A stretch of 64,000 nt of DNA from Bacillus sp. EAC (GTDB lineage Bacteria; Bacillota; Bacilli; Bacillales; Bacillaceae_G), in NCBI RefSeq assembly GCF_002156875.1, contig NZ_NCSY01000014.1, forward strand, positions 62,001 through 126,000. The letters are read 5' to 3'. Made by a program: the position numbers and the translations under genes. A model generated the notes under the pieces. That model was not told the origin of the DNA. It worked only from the letters and a program-made list of their open reading frames with translations, and ran no database searches. Positions 37,336-46,151 of the stretch are shown here, one piece after another (the stretch's first letter is position 1; the number at the start of each line of letters is the position of its first letter).

Positions 37336-38325
37336 TTAAACGACAATGTGACAAGCAACTTGATGATTTTGTTCAGAAATCTTTAAATCAGGAACTTTCG
37401 TTTTACAGATTTCTAAAGCAAAAGGGCATCTTGTATGGAAACGGCAACCGCTTGGCGGATCAATTGGAGAAGGAACGTCTCCGGTTAATAAAATTCTTTC
37501 TCTTGTATGCACTGGATTCGGTACTGGAATTGCCGATAATAACGCGCGTGTATATGGGTGTTGAGGATTTTCAAAGATTGATTTTTTATCAGCAATCTCT
37601 ACAATTTTTCCTAAATACATAACCATAACACGGTCAGAAATATGTCTAACTACACCTAAATCGTGTGAGATAAAAAGAAATGTTAATGAAAATTTTCGTT
37701 GCAATGATTTTAATAAGTTTAATACTTGAGCTTGAATTGAAACATCAAGTGCAGAAACAGCTTCATCACATATAATTAATTTTGGATCAACTGCGAGTGC
37801 CCTTGCAATTCCGACTCTTTGACGTTGTCCGCCACTAAATTCGTGAGGGTATCTATCCATTGCCTCAGGTCTTAATCCTACATGTCCTAATAATTCTTCA
37901 ATCCTAGCTTTTCGATCTTCTTTTGGCACGACATTTTGAATCGCTAAGGCTTCTCCGAGTATTTGACCAATTGTTTGTCTAGGATTAAGGGATGCAAATG
38001 GATCTTGAAAGATAACCTGTAAGTCCTTTCTAATTTTCCTCATTTCATTCTTTCTTAAACTTAGTAGGTCTTTATCTTGAAAATGGATACTACCACTAGT
38101 CGGTTCATCTAACCTGAGAATAGCCCGTCCAGTTGTAGATTTTCCGCAACCAGACTCCCCAACGATGCTTAATGTTTCTCCTTCATATATATGAAAACTA
38201 ATATCGTCCACTGCTTTTACATGATTGACTGTTCGACCGAAAATACCGCCCTTAATAGGGAAATATTGTTTTAACTGGTCTACATTAAGCAATACCTTTT
38301 TATCATCAACTTGTAAGCCCATCAT
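37336..38325 (-). CDS. Oligopeptide-type ABC importer ATPase (OppF/DppF-like)
   Basis: 329 residues. Walker [10 protein letters not shown], signature [15 protein letters not shown], Walker [15 protein letters not shown] and the H-loop HDLGVV, with the C-terminal Cys-rich OppD/F extension ([14 protein letters not shown]). Second nucleotide-binding subunit of the importer, overlapping the OppD-like gene by 4 bp. Last of four genes; the order on the minus strand is permease C, permease B, ATPase D, ATPase F. The linked amidohydrolases and permease suggest a substrate other than ordinary peptides. Confidence 0.93.
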   Translation of the reverse strand: MMGLQVDDKKVLLNVDQLKQYFPIKGGIFGRTVNHVKAVDDISFHIYEGETLSIVGESGCGKSTTGRAILRLDEPTSGSIHFQDKDLLSLRKNEMRKIRKDLQVIFQDPFASLNPRQTIGQILGEALAIQNVVPKEDRKARIEELLGHVGLRPEAMDRYPHEFSGGQRQRVGIARALAVDPKLIICDEAVSALDVSIQAQVLNLLKSLQRKFSLTFLFISHDLGVVRHISDRVMVMYLGKIVEIADKKSIFENPQHPYTRALLSAIPVPNPVHTRERILLTGDVPSPIDPPSGCRFHTRCPFALEICKTKVPDLKISEQNHQVACHIVV

Positions 38326-39347
38326 TCAACACCTACTTTCTCTTGAAGTGTATAGTCTTTCTCCCATTGTGTTGTATACATCCAACAGCTAACCTCTGTT
38401 GATTGGTCAATTGATTGGAGTTCCGGTACAGAGTGTTTACAAATATCCTTAGCATGAGCACAGCGGGGGGCAAAGCTGCATCCTTTTGGCATATTGTAGG
38501 GACTCGGAACAGTACCAGGAATAGTCGTTAATTCATCTTGATCCATATCAAGGCGTGGTAAAGAGTTTAATAGTCCGATCGTGTATGGATGTTTAGGATT
38601 TGTAAAAAGATCTTTAGCTAATGTATACTCAACAATTTTTCCAGCGTACATAACAGCAACTCGATCACAAGTTTCATAGACAACCCCTAAATCATGAGTA
38701 ATTAAGATGACGGCTGTGCCGAAATCCTTTTGTAACGTTTTAATTAGTTCTAATATTTGTGCTTGAATCGTTACATCTAGTGCAGTTGTTGGTTCATCTG
38801 CAATTAATACTTCTGGATGACAGGCAAGAGCCATTGCGATCATAACTCTTTGTCTCATCCCACCGCTAAGTTCATGTGGCTCTTGTTTTGCTCTTTTTTC
38901 AGGAGAGGGGATACCTACTAATCGAAGCATTTCAACTGCTTTTTTCCAAGCTTCTTTCTTGCCAAGTTTTTGATGAAGTCGAATGGCTTCAGCGATCTGT
39001 TCACCTGCAGAATAAACCGGGTTTAATGACGTCATCGGCTCTTGAAAAATCATTGAGATTTCATTTCCTCGAATTGAACGCATCTGTTTTTCAGTCTTAG
39101 TTAATAAATCTTCTCCTTTAAAAAGAATGTTGCCTCCTGTAATTTTTCCTGGTGGGGATGGGATAAGTCTTAAAAGTGATAATGATGTAATACTTTTACC
39201 ACTTCCAGATTCTCCTACAATTCCTAATGTTTCTCCTTTATTTAAAGTAAAGCTAATGCCATCAACAGCTTTACTCGTACCTTCATCTGTAAAAAAGTAG
39301 GTTTGTAGATTTTTTACCTCAAGAATTGTTTCATCAAATTGTTTCAT
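38322..39347 (-). CDS. Oligopeptide-type ABC importer ATPase (OppD/DppD-like)
   Basis: 341 residues. Walker [10 protein letters not shown]-loop [12 protein letters not shown], signature [15 protein letters not shown], Walker [15 protein letters not shown] and the C-terminal extension [14 protein letters not shown]. Pairs with the following OppF-like protein to energise the two permease subunits. Starts 12 bp after the OppB-like gene, with AAGGAGGCACTAAG as the ribosome binding site. Confidence 0.93.
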   Translation of the reverse strand: MKQFDETILEVKNLQTYFFTDEGTSKAVDGISFTLNKGETLGIVGESGSGKSITSLSLLRLIPSPPGKITGGNILFKGEDLLTKTEKQMRSIRGNEISMIFQEPMTSLNPVYSAGEQIAEAIRLHQKLGKKEAWKKAVEMLRLVGIPSPEKRAKQEPHELSGGMRQRVMIAMALACHPEVLIADEPTTALDVTIQAQILELIKTLQKDFGTAVILITHDLGVVYETCDRVAVMYAGKIVEYTLAKDLFTNPKHPYTIGLLNSLPRLDMDQDELTTIPGTVPSPYNMPKGCSFAPRCAHAKDICKHSVPELQSIDQSTEVSCWMYTTQWEKDYTLQEKVGVE

Positions 39348-39359
39348 CTTAGTGCCTCC

Positions 39360-40280
39360 TTAATTCAAGTCAATTCGTTTATTAAAGTATCGATAGAGGA
39401 CATCAACAGCTAAATTCATAAATACGAAGATGACAGAAGCAATTAGCACGCCACCTTGAACCATTGGTATATCCCTTGTTCTAATCGCATCAACTATTAA
39501 TCTACCAAGTCCATTAATTGCAAAAACTGACTCTGTTAAGACTGTGCCACCAAGAAGAGCACCGAACTGAAGACCAACAACTGTTATGACAGGGATCAAC
39601 GCATTTTTAAGACCGTGCTTATAAATAATGACATATTCCTTTAGACCTTTAGCTCTTGCAGTACGAATATAGTCCTGACGAACAACTTCGAGCATACTTG
39701 ATCTTGTCATTCTGGCTACAATCGCGGCTCCACCTGCACCAAGCGTTAATGCTGGAAGAATCATATGTTTAATTGTCCCCCAACCTGCAACTGGAAAAAT
39801 ATGAAGATTGACTGAAAAAAAGTAGATTAGCATTAAGCCGAACCAAAAGCTAGGTAAAGAGATTCCTAATAAAGCAATGATCATAATCGTAATATCTGAG
39901 ATTGAATATTGTTTCGTTGCAGAGATAATACCAGCTAACATCCCTAATACAACTGTAATAAAAATACTCGCTAGAGCAAGTTCAAGGGTAATCGGTAAGC
40001 GAATCATAATTTCGTCTAAAACTGGTCGATTATTACGAAGAGATTCACCAAAATCACCTTGTAAGACATGAAATACATAATCAAAATATTGAACAAATAT
40101 TGAACGATCTAGACCAAGTTGATGACGAATCATTTCAATTGTTTGTTTAGTTGCACCTTCACCAGCAAGTAGCGTAGCTGGATCACCAGGGACCATTTGC
40201 ATAATAAGGAATACGACTAAACTTACTCCAAGTAAAACTGGGATTGTTTGCAAAATTCTTCTAATAATAAATATAAACAT
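39360..40280 (-). CDS. ABC importer permease (OppB/DppB-like)
   Basis: 306 residues, six membrane helices, beginning MFIFIIRRILQTIPVLLGVSLVVFLIMQMVPGDPA, a standard OppB/DppB N-terminus. The coupling motif EYVIIYKHGLKNALIPVITVVG (EAA loop) contacts the ATPase. Forms the membrane channel with the OppC-like protein encoded just upstream in the operon. Confidence 0.93.
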   Translation of the reverse strand: MFIFIIRRILQTIPVLLGVSLVVFLIMQMVPGDPATLLAGEGATKQTIEMIRHQLGLDRSIFVQYFDYVFHVLQGDFGESLRNNRPVLDEIMIRLPITLELALASIFITVVLGMLAGIISATKQYSISDITIMIIALLGISLPSFWFGLMLIYFFSVNLHIFPVAGWGTIKHMILPALTLGAGGAAIVARMTRSSMLEVVRQDYIRTARAKGLKEYVIIYKHGLKNALIPVITVVGLQFGALLGGTVLTESVFAINGLGRLIVDAIRTRDIPMVQGGVLIASVIFVFMNLAVDVLYRYFNKRIDLN

Positions 40281-40292
40281 ATACTCTCCTCC

Positions 40293-41195
40293 TTATTTTT
40301 TCATCCTAGGATCAAGGGCATCTCTTAGACCATCACCAAAAATATTAAATCCAAGTACAAGTGTTGAGATTGCAATCCCTGGAAATAAAGCTATATGTGG
40401 AGCACTGAATAAATAATCTCGTCCACTACTTAACATCGCTCCCCATTCTGGAGAAGGAGGCTGAGCACCTAAGCCTAGATATGATAAGCCAGCTGCTGAT
40501 AAAATCGCAGTTGCTAGTCGTAAAGTAGCTTGTACGATAATAGGAGATAGAATATTCGGAAAAATATGTTTGAAAATAATGGTTGAATCAGAAGCACCTA
40601 ATGCCCGAATGGCGTCAATATACTCAAGTTTTCTAACAGAAAGTGTGGAACCTCGTACGATACGAGCAAACATAGGAATTGAAAACACGCCAACTGCTAC
40701 CATTACATTTATTAAACTAGGGCCTAGTGCACTAATAATCGCAAGTGCTAGCAAAATACCAGGGAAAGCGAGTAGTACATCAACAATTCTCATAATAATC
40801 GTATCCATCCATTTTCCGTAAAACCCTGCTAACAATCCAAGAATGATACCAATAAATGCTCCGAAAAATACAGAAACAAATCCGACTGATAATGAAAGGC
40901 GACTTCCATAAATTAATCTGCTTAATATATCTCTACCTTTATCATCTGTCCCCATCCAATGATCTACCGACGGAGGCTGGAGTTTGTGAATTAAATCAAT
41001 TGCAAATGGATCCTTTGGAGAAATAAGTGGTGCGAAGATGGCTACTAAAATATAAAAGAGTACAATGTATCCACCGATTAGCGCTAATTTATTTTTCTTA
41101 AACTTTTTATAAAAAACTTTCCACCGTTTAAGTTGTTGAGATTTCTTTTTTTCTAATTTTGTTTCATTATGATTCATTAAGATCTCTGGCTTCAT
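40293..41195 (-). CDS. ABC importer permease (OppC/DppC-like)
   Basis: About 300 residues with an N-terminal cytoplasmic tail and six membrane helices. It has the family segments APLISPKDPFAIDL, HWMGTDDKGRDILSRLIYGSRLSLSVG and the EAA-type loop LGASDSTIIFKHIFPNILSPI. I place the start at 41195 because AAGGAGGAAGGAACAACT precedes that ATG. An ATG at 41222 would add nine residues but lacks a ribosome binding site. First gene of the importer operon, divergent from the first binding protein gene. Confidence 0.92.
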   Translation of the reverse strand: MKPEILMNHNETKLEKKKSQQLKRWKVFYKKFKKNKLALIGGYIVLFYILVAIFAPLISPKDPFAIDLIHKLQPPSVDHWMGTDDKGRDILSRLIYGSRLSLSVGFVSVFFGAFIGIILGLLAGFYGKWMDTIIMRIVDVLLAFPGILLALAIISALGPSLINVMVAVGVFSIPMFARIVRGSTLSVRKLEYIDAIRALGASDSTIIFKHIFPNILSPIIVQATLRLATAILSAAGLSYLGLGAQPPSPEWGAMLSSGRDYLFSAPHIALFPGIAISTLVLGFNIFGDGLRDALDPRMKK

Positions 41196-41247
41196 AGTTG
41201 TTCCTTCCTCCTTTTCTTTCATTAAATTTATGCAAAATAGGTATTGA

Positions 41248-41333
41248 AGTAAATATGATGTGTAAAAGCAGTAAAGATAGTGTAAAAACGAGTAAAGATT
41301 CTGAAAATATAAAATTTTATTTTTTTTTATAAT
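41248..41333 (+). promoter_or_regulatory. Predicted activator sites and promoter of the first binding protein gene
   Basis: Direct repeats AGTAAAT (41248), AGTAAAG (41270) and AGTAAAG (41291) are spaced 22 and 21 nt apart on one helix face. TATAAT lies at 41328-41333, exactly 37 nt after the last half-site start. No good -35 is present, as expected for an activator-dependent promoter. The same geometry recurs at 46042 and 49800. The sites lie between divergent operons and may also affect the importer operon. Confidence 0.72.
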
Positions 41334-41408
41334 TTGAATAAGCCTGACGTACCCATAAAAAATTCACTTGGATAAACATAAGGCAAGTTTGAAGAGGAGG
41401 AAAAAATA

Positions 41409-42965
41409 ATGAAGAAAAGAACGGCTGGTTTTCTATTTGCATCCTTATTAACAATCTCATCTGTTTTATCAGCATGTACGTCTGATCAGACAAGTAGTAA
41501 TGAAACAGGAGGGAAAGCGAAAGCAGGAGGAACTTTAGTAGTTGCTCGACTTTCTGATGCGACTACTTTAGATCCACATTTTATTACAGATATTCCATCT
41601 GCGAACGTTGTATATGAAAAGGTATATGAAACATTAGTCGTGCCTGATAAAAATATGGAACCACAACCACTACTCGCTACAGAATGGAAACAGATTGATA
41701 ATGTTACGTGGGAGTTTAAACTTCGTGATGGAGTTAAATTCCATGATGGGGCACCTTTTAATGCGGATGCTGTTAAAACAAATTTCGAGAGAATACTAGA
41801 TCCAAAAACAGCTTCGCCACAAGCAGGTAAATTTGAAATGATTAAAGAGATCAAAGTAGTTGATGATTCAACGGTTCAATTTATTTTGAAATATCCTTAT
41901 GCACCACTGTTATCAATCTTAATGAGTAATGAAGGTAGTATTATTAGTCCAAAATCGATTGCAGAAAATAGTGATAAAATTGGACAAAATCCAGTTGGAA
42001 CTGGACCTTATGTTTTTAAATCATGGAAGTCAGGCGAAGAAATTAATATTGTAAAAAATAATGAGTATTGGGGCAATAAACCTAAAATAGATGGCGTTGT
42101 ATTTAAGGTTGTTCCTGAAGATGCGACAAGACTAGCAATGATTGAAACAGGTGAGGCTCATGTAACTGACCAAGTGCCAGTTACTGAAATTGAGCGAATA
42201 GAAGCTTCAGATACGATGGATTTATATCGTACAGATGGACTAGCAGTCGAATACTTAAGCTTTAATGTAAAGAAAAAGCCTTTTGATGATGTACGAGTTC
42301 GTAAAGCAATTGCACATGCAATTGAAGTTGATTCAATTATTAAAGGTGTATATAACAATGTAGGTACAAGAGCAAACTCAACAATGAGTCCTAAGGTTTT
42401 TGGATATGATGCCAATATTAAAGGCTACGACTATGATATTAATGAATCTAAAAAACTACTAAAAGAAGCAGGCATTAAAGATGGATTTGAATTTACATTA
42501 ACAACAAGTGATCGTAAAGAAAGAATAAATATGGCAGAGGTTATTCAATCTCAGTTAAAAGGCATAGGTATTAAAGTGAAAATCCAAGTCCTTGAATATG
42601 GTGCTTATATTGGTGTAATTGCAAAAGGAGAGCATCAAGTTTCTATAGGAGGTTGGGGAAATGCTACAGGAGATGGCGATTACAATCAATTTAATCTTTT
42701 TGATAGCAAATCTCAAGGTGCTGCAGGGAATAGTTCATTCTACAGCAACCCTGAAGTAGATAAGTTAATTGAAACTGCACGTAAAGAATCTGACAGCGAG
42801 AAACGAAAAGAATTGTATTCACAAGCACAAAAAATTGAAAGTGAAGAAGTACCTTATGTACCGATTCGTAACTATGAGCACTTAGCAGTATACGGTTCAA
42901 CTGTTAAAGGACTTTGGTTGAATCCAGCAAGTTATTTAATGCTTGATGACGTAACAGTGAAATAA
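41409..42965 (+). CDS. ABC importer substrate-binding lipoprotein (SBP_bac_5), first copy
   Basis: 518 residues. Signal peptide with lipobox VLSAC (Cys about 23) and a Ser/Asn-rich linker, then the family-5 extracellular binding fold (TLVVARLSDATTLDPHF, WEFKLRDGVKFHDGAPFNADAVKTNFER, VRKAIAHAIEVDSIIKGVY). Binds the substrate outside the membrane for the divergent Opp-type importer. Ribosome binding site AAGAGGAGGAAAAAATA. A paralog lies at 46152. The family is broad, so the ligand cannot be told. Confidence 0.93.
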   Translation: MKKRTAGFLFASLLTISSVLSACTSDQTSSNETGGKAKAGGTLVVARLSDATTLDPHFITDIPSANVVYEKVYETLVVPDKNMEPQPLLATEWKQIDNVTWEFKLRDGVKFHDGAPFNADAVKTNFERILDPKTASPQAGKFEMIKEIKVVDDSTVQFILKYPYAPLLSILMSNEGSIISPKSIAENSDKIGQNPVGTGPYVFKSWKSGEEINIVKNNEYWGNKPKIDGVVFKVVPEDATRLAMIETGEAHVTDQVPVTEIERIEASDTMDLYRTDGLAVEYLSFNVKKKPFDDVRVRKAIAHAIEVDSIIKGVYNNVGTRANSTMSPKVFGYDANIKGYDYDINESKKLLKEAGIKDGFEFTLTTSDRKERINMAEVIQSQLKGIGIKVKIQVLEYGAYIGVIAKGEHQVSIGGWGNATGDGDYNQFNLFDSKSQGAAGNSSFYSNPEVDKLIETARKESDSEKRKELYSQAQKIESEEVPYVPIRNYEHLAVYGSTVKGLWLNPASYLMLDDVTVK

Positions 42966-42980
42966 ATTATTGGTCAAAAT

Positions 42981-43013
42981 AGAGGACAGCATACACACGT
43001 TATGCTGTCTTCT
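42981..43013 (+). other. Hairpin between binding protein and amidohydrolase genes
   Basis: Stem GACAGCATA/TATGCTGTC, extended by AGAG/TTCT, with a 7-nt loop and no full T run. Hairpins after a binding protein gene commonly stabilise its mRNA or cause partial termination, giving more binding protein than downstream enzyme. Inferred here. Confidence 0.65.
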
Positions 43014-43030
43014 AAATTAGGAGGGAAAAT

Positions 43031-44539
43031 ATGATTGATCTATTACTAATTCATGGTACGGTCATTACAATGGACCCAAAACGAAGAATACTACATGACG
43101 GTTCCATTGCTATTTCAAATGGCAGAATACTAGACATAGGTTTAACCGAAAATCTGGAAATGAAATATGAAGCAAAAAAAGTGATTGATTGTAAGCATCA
43201 ATGTATCTTACCAGGATTAATCGATGTTCATGGTCATGGCGGTCATTCCATGTTTAAGACAATCGCTATGGAAAATATTGATTTTTGGATGCCGATTATG
43301 ACAAATACGTATAAGCATTTTGTAACAGATGATTTTTGGTATTACGAAGGTAAACTCTCTGCTCTTGAAAGATTAAAAGCGGGTGTGACAACAGGAGTAA
43401 GTGTATTAGGTTCGATGCCACGGTCAGATGATCCAATTTTCGCTATAAATCATGCGAAAGCATATGCTGAAGTTGGCGTCCGTGAAGTTGTTTGTACTGG
43501 ACCATGTAATCCTCCATGGCCACATCTTTTTAGCAGATGGGTTGATGGGAAAAGAATCATAAAAGAAGTTTCCTATGAAGAAGTACTAAAAGGTGCTGAA
43601 GCTGTTATTGAAGCTTTAAATCATGCCAATGACGACCGAACTAGAGCATTTATTACACCATTTGTCATTGTAACGTCCGTTGATCCCTCAAACCCTACTT
43701 CTCCTGACAGACTTTATGGATTAACAAATCATGATCTTTATCAAGCAAAAAAAATAAGAGAAATTGCAAGGAAATATAACACAAGGATACACTCTGATGC
43801 ATTTGGTGGAATGATTCATTTAGCAATACAAGATAAAGAAAATGCATTATTAGGTCCTGATGTCCATCTCCAACATTGTCGTGGAATTTCATTTGATGAG
43901 GCTAGGATTCTAGCAGAAACAGGTACAAATATTAGTGCTTCACCAGGATTTGGGCAAGTTCTTGCACGCACACCAATTACCGAGTTAATCGAAATGGGTG
44001 CAACTGTAGCAATCTCAACTGACGGGACTTCACCTTCAACGAGCTTTGATCTATTTCAAGCAATGCGAAAAACTCAGTTCGTTCACCAAGCAGCATTAAG
44101 AGATTACTATTATTTACCCCCAGGCAAGTTGTTAGAAATGATTACGATCGATGCAGCGAAATGTATCGGTTGGGACGATGAAATTGGTTCACTTGAGATT
44201 GGGAAAAAAGCGGATGTCATTACTGTTAATTTACATCAGCCACATCTGACTCCAGAATTTATGCATGTCCACCGTCTTGTTTTTCAAGCAGTTGCTAGTG
44301 ATTTAGAACATGTAATTGTTGATGGGAAATTAATCATGGAAGGACGAAATGTAAGAACAGTTCATGAAAGTACAGTGTTAAATGAAGCAAATGAAGAAGC
44401 GTTTTCGACGATTAAGCGTGCTGGTTTAGAAAAATATATGCAACCTACGAAATATTTTTGGGGACATGCACGTGCTTATGTTGATGAAAAGAGATATGAA
44501 GAGAGTGAAAATAAAGTGGCTATGTGGGAAGGAGAATAA
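43031..44539 (+). CDS. TRZ/ATZ-type amidohydrolase, first
   Basis: 502 residues. Metal-dependent amidohydrolase fold: N-terminal composite domain (LLLIHGTVITMDPKRRILHDGSIAISNGRILDIG), HxH on strand 1 (PGLIDVHGHGGHS), H in TRIHSDAFGG (strand 5), H in HLQHCRGIS (strand 6) and D in ISTDGTSPS (strand 8). The usual deaminase Glu after the strand 5 His is not obvious. The family includes S-adenosylhomocysteine, guanine and triazine deaminases or hydrolases. The ribosome binding site AGGAGGGAAAAT follows the hairpin. Probably co-transcribed with the binding protein before and the amidohydrolase after. Confidence 0.85.
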   Translation: MIDLLLIHGTVITMDPKRRILHDGSIAISNGRILDIGLTENLEMKYEAKKVIDCKHQCILPGLIDVHGHGGHSMFKTIAMENIDFWMPIMTNTYKHFVTDDFWYYEGKLSALERLKAGVTTGVSVLGSMPRSDDPIFAINHAKAYAEVGVREVVCTGPCNPPWPHLFSRWVDGKRIIKEVSYEEVLKGAEAVIEALNHANDDRTRAFITPFVIVTSVDPSNPTSPDRLYGLTNHDLYQAKKIREIARKYNTRIHSDAFGGMIHLAIQDKENALLGPDVHLQHCRGISFDEARILAETGTNISASPGFGQVLARTPITELIEMGATVAISTDGTSPSTSFDLFQAMRKTQFVHQAALRDYYYLPPGKLLEMITIDAAKCIGWDDEIGSLEIGKKADVITVNLHQPHLTPEFMHVHRLVFQAVASDLEHVIVDGKLIMEGRNVRTVHESTVLNEANEEAFSTIKRAGLEKYMQPTKYFWGHARAYVDEKRYEESENKVAMWEGE

Positions 44540-44540
44540 G

Positions 44541-46010
44541 ATGAAAACAAAGTTAAAAGGAAGATATGTCATCGGATTTGACGGTAGTGATCATGTCATT
44601 TTAGAAAATTCTGAGATTGTTTTTGAAAAGGATACGATTTTATATGTTGGTAAAAATTACGCAAATGAAGTGGATGAGGTTATAGATGTTGGAAAAGCGA
44701 TTCTTAGTCCAGGTTTCATTGATTTAAATGCTTTAGGTGATATTGATCATGATATTTTACATTTTGAAGCCAGTTCTAATAGACAGAAAAATCTTCTCTG
44801 GTCAGAAGACTATGTTCAACATGGACATCACGAATTGATGACAGAGGAAGATGAAGCGTTTAAGTCTTTATATGCTTATTCCCAACTTATTCTACATGGA
44901 ATTACGACTGCAATGCCCATTACGAGCGTTTTTTATAAAAATTGGGCTGAAACATATGAAGAATTAGAGGAAGCTGCAAAACATGCGGCAAGCCTTGGGT
45001 TAAGAATTTATCTTGGACCAAGTTATCAATCAGGTATAAGAGTCGTCCAACAAGATGGCACGATTAAATTACACTGGGACGAAAAAGCAGGTGAAGCTGG
45101 TTTAGAGAGAGCCGTTAAGTTTATCGAAACTTTCGATGGTTCCTATGATGGTCTAGTTAGAGGAATGCTTGCGCCAGAAAGAATTGAATCACAAACTGCT
45201 GATGTTTTAGTAAAAACAAAATATTATAGTGAGAAGTTAAACGTACCAATTAAACTGCATGCAGCACAAGGAAGTTTTGAATTTAACACAATCGTGAAAG
45301 AACATGGGGTTACACCAATTAGATATTTATATAATTTAGGTTTTCTTGGGCCAAAAACGGGAATACCGCATGCCCATTTTGTGTCTGGTTATAGTGAAGC
45401 AAATTATAAAATAGATAATGATATTTCGTTACTAAAAGAAACAAATACGACAGTTATACACTGTCCACTTATTATAGGAAGACATGGTTCTACACTTGAA
45501 TCATATGCAAAATATAAAAGTGAGGGAATTAATATTGCACTAGGTACAGACACATTTCCACCAGATATGTTTCAAAATATTCGAACTGGAAGTATGCTTT
45601 CGAGAATTGTTGAAAAAGAAGTTAAAGGTTCTACATTTGCTGACTTTTTTCGTTCTGTTACGATTGATGCAGCAAATTTCCTTAATCGAAGTGACCTTGG
45701 AAGAATTTCCGTTGGAGCAAAAGCAGATATAATCGCGATTGATTTAGATGGGTTTCATATGGGTGTACTAGATGATCCGATTCGAACGATGTTTGTAAGT
45801 GGATCCGGAAGAGACGTTAAATTATCAATCATTAATGGGAAAATCGTTATGAAAAACCAAGAAATATCCAATGTCAATTTGGAAGATTTGAAGCTGAAAG
45901 GACAAAAATATTTTAACAAGATGAAAAAGGGATATTTGGAAAGAGACTTCGAACAGCATACAAAGAAGGAGTTATTTCCACAATCTTTTCATTTTGTAGA
46001 TTCGATTTAG
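44541..46010 (+). CDS. TRZ/ATZ-type amidohydrolase, second, without strand 1 HxH
   Basis: 489 residues. Composite domain MKTKLKGRYVIGFDGSDHVILENSEIVF; strand 5 His in IKLHAAQGSFEF; strand 6 His in PHAHFVSGY; strand 8 Asp in LGTDTFPPDM. Strand 1 reads PGFIDLNALGDIDHD, where the family normally has DxHxH, so one pair of metal ligands is missing. It may use a different metal site, or pair with the previous enzyme. ATG 44541 follows GAAGGAGAATAAG, 1 bp after the previous stop. The frame is open from 44466 inside that gene but not coding. Confidence 0.83.
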   Translation: MKTKLKGRYVIGFDGSDHVILENSEIVFEKDTILYVGKNYANEVDEVIDVGKAILSPGFIDLNALGDIDHDILHFEASSNRQKNLLWSEDYVQHGHHELMTEEDEAFKSLYAYSQLILHGITTAMPITSVFYKNWAETYEELEEAAKHAASLGLRIYLGPSYQSGIRVVQQDGTIKLHWDEKAGEAGLERAVKFIETFDGSYDGLVRGMLAPERIESQTADVLVKTKYYSEKLNVPIKLHAAQGSFEFNTIVKEHGVTPIRYLYNLGFLGPKTGIPHAHFVSGYSEANYKIDNDISLLKETNTTVIHCPLIIGRHGSTLESYAKYKSEGINIALGTDTFPPDMFQNIRTGSMLSRIVEKEVKGSTFADFFRSVTIDAANFLNRSDLGRISVGAKADIIAIDLDGFHMGVLDDPIRTMFVSGSGRDVKLSIINGKIVMKNQEISNVNLEDLKLKGQKYFNKMKKGYLERDFEQHTKKELFPQSFHFVDSI

Positions 46011-46041
46011 TAGATATTGATTAGATGATTTTTCGAAAACA

Positions 46042-46105
46042 AGTAAAGAAACTGAAAAAACTAGTAAAGATTTTCAAAAATAATATTCTGAATATTTTAT
46101 ATAAT
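46042..46105 (+). promoter_or_regulatory. Predicted activator sites and promoter of the second binding protein gene
   Basis: AGTAAAG at 46042 and 46063 (21 nt apart) and TATAAT at 46100-46105, 37 nt after the second half-site start. Identical geometry to the sites at 41270-41333 and 49800-49863. Half-sites extend as AGTAAAGAAACT and AGTAAAGATTTT. Confidence 0.75.
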
Positions 46106-46151
46106 TAGATAAATATTTAGAAAACAAACAAAAAGCAGGGGGTCGAAGTCT

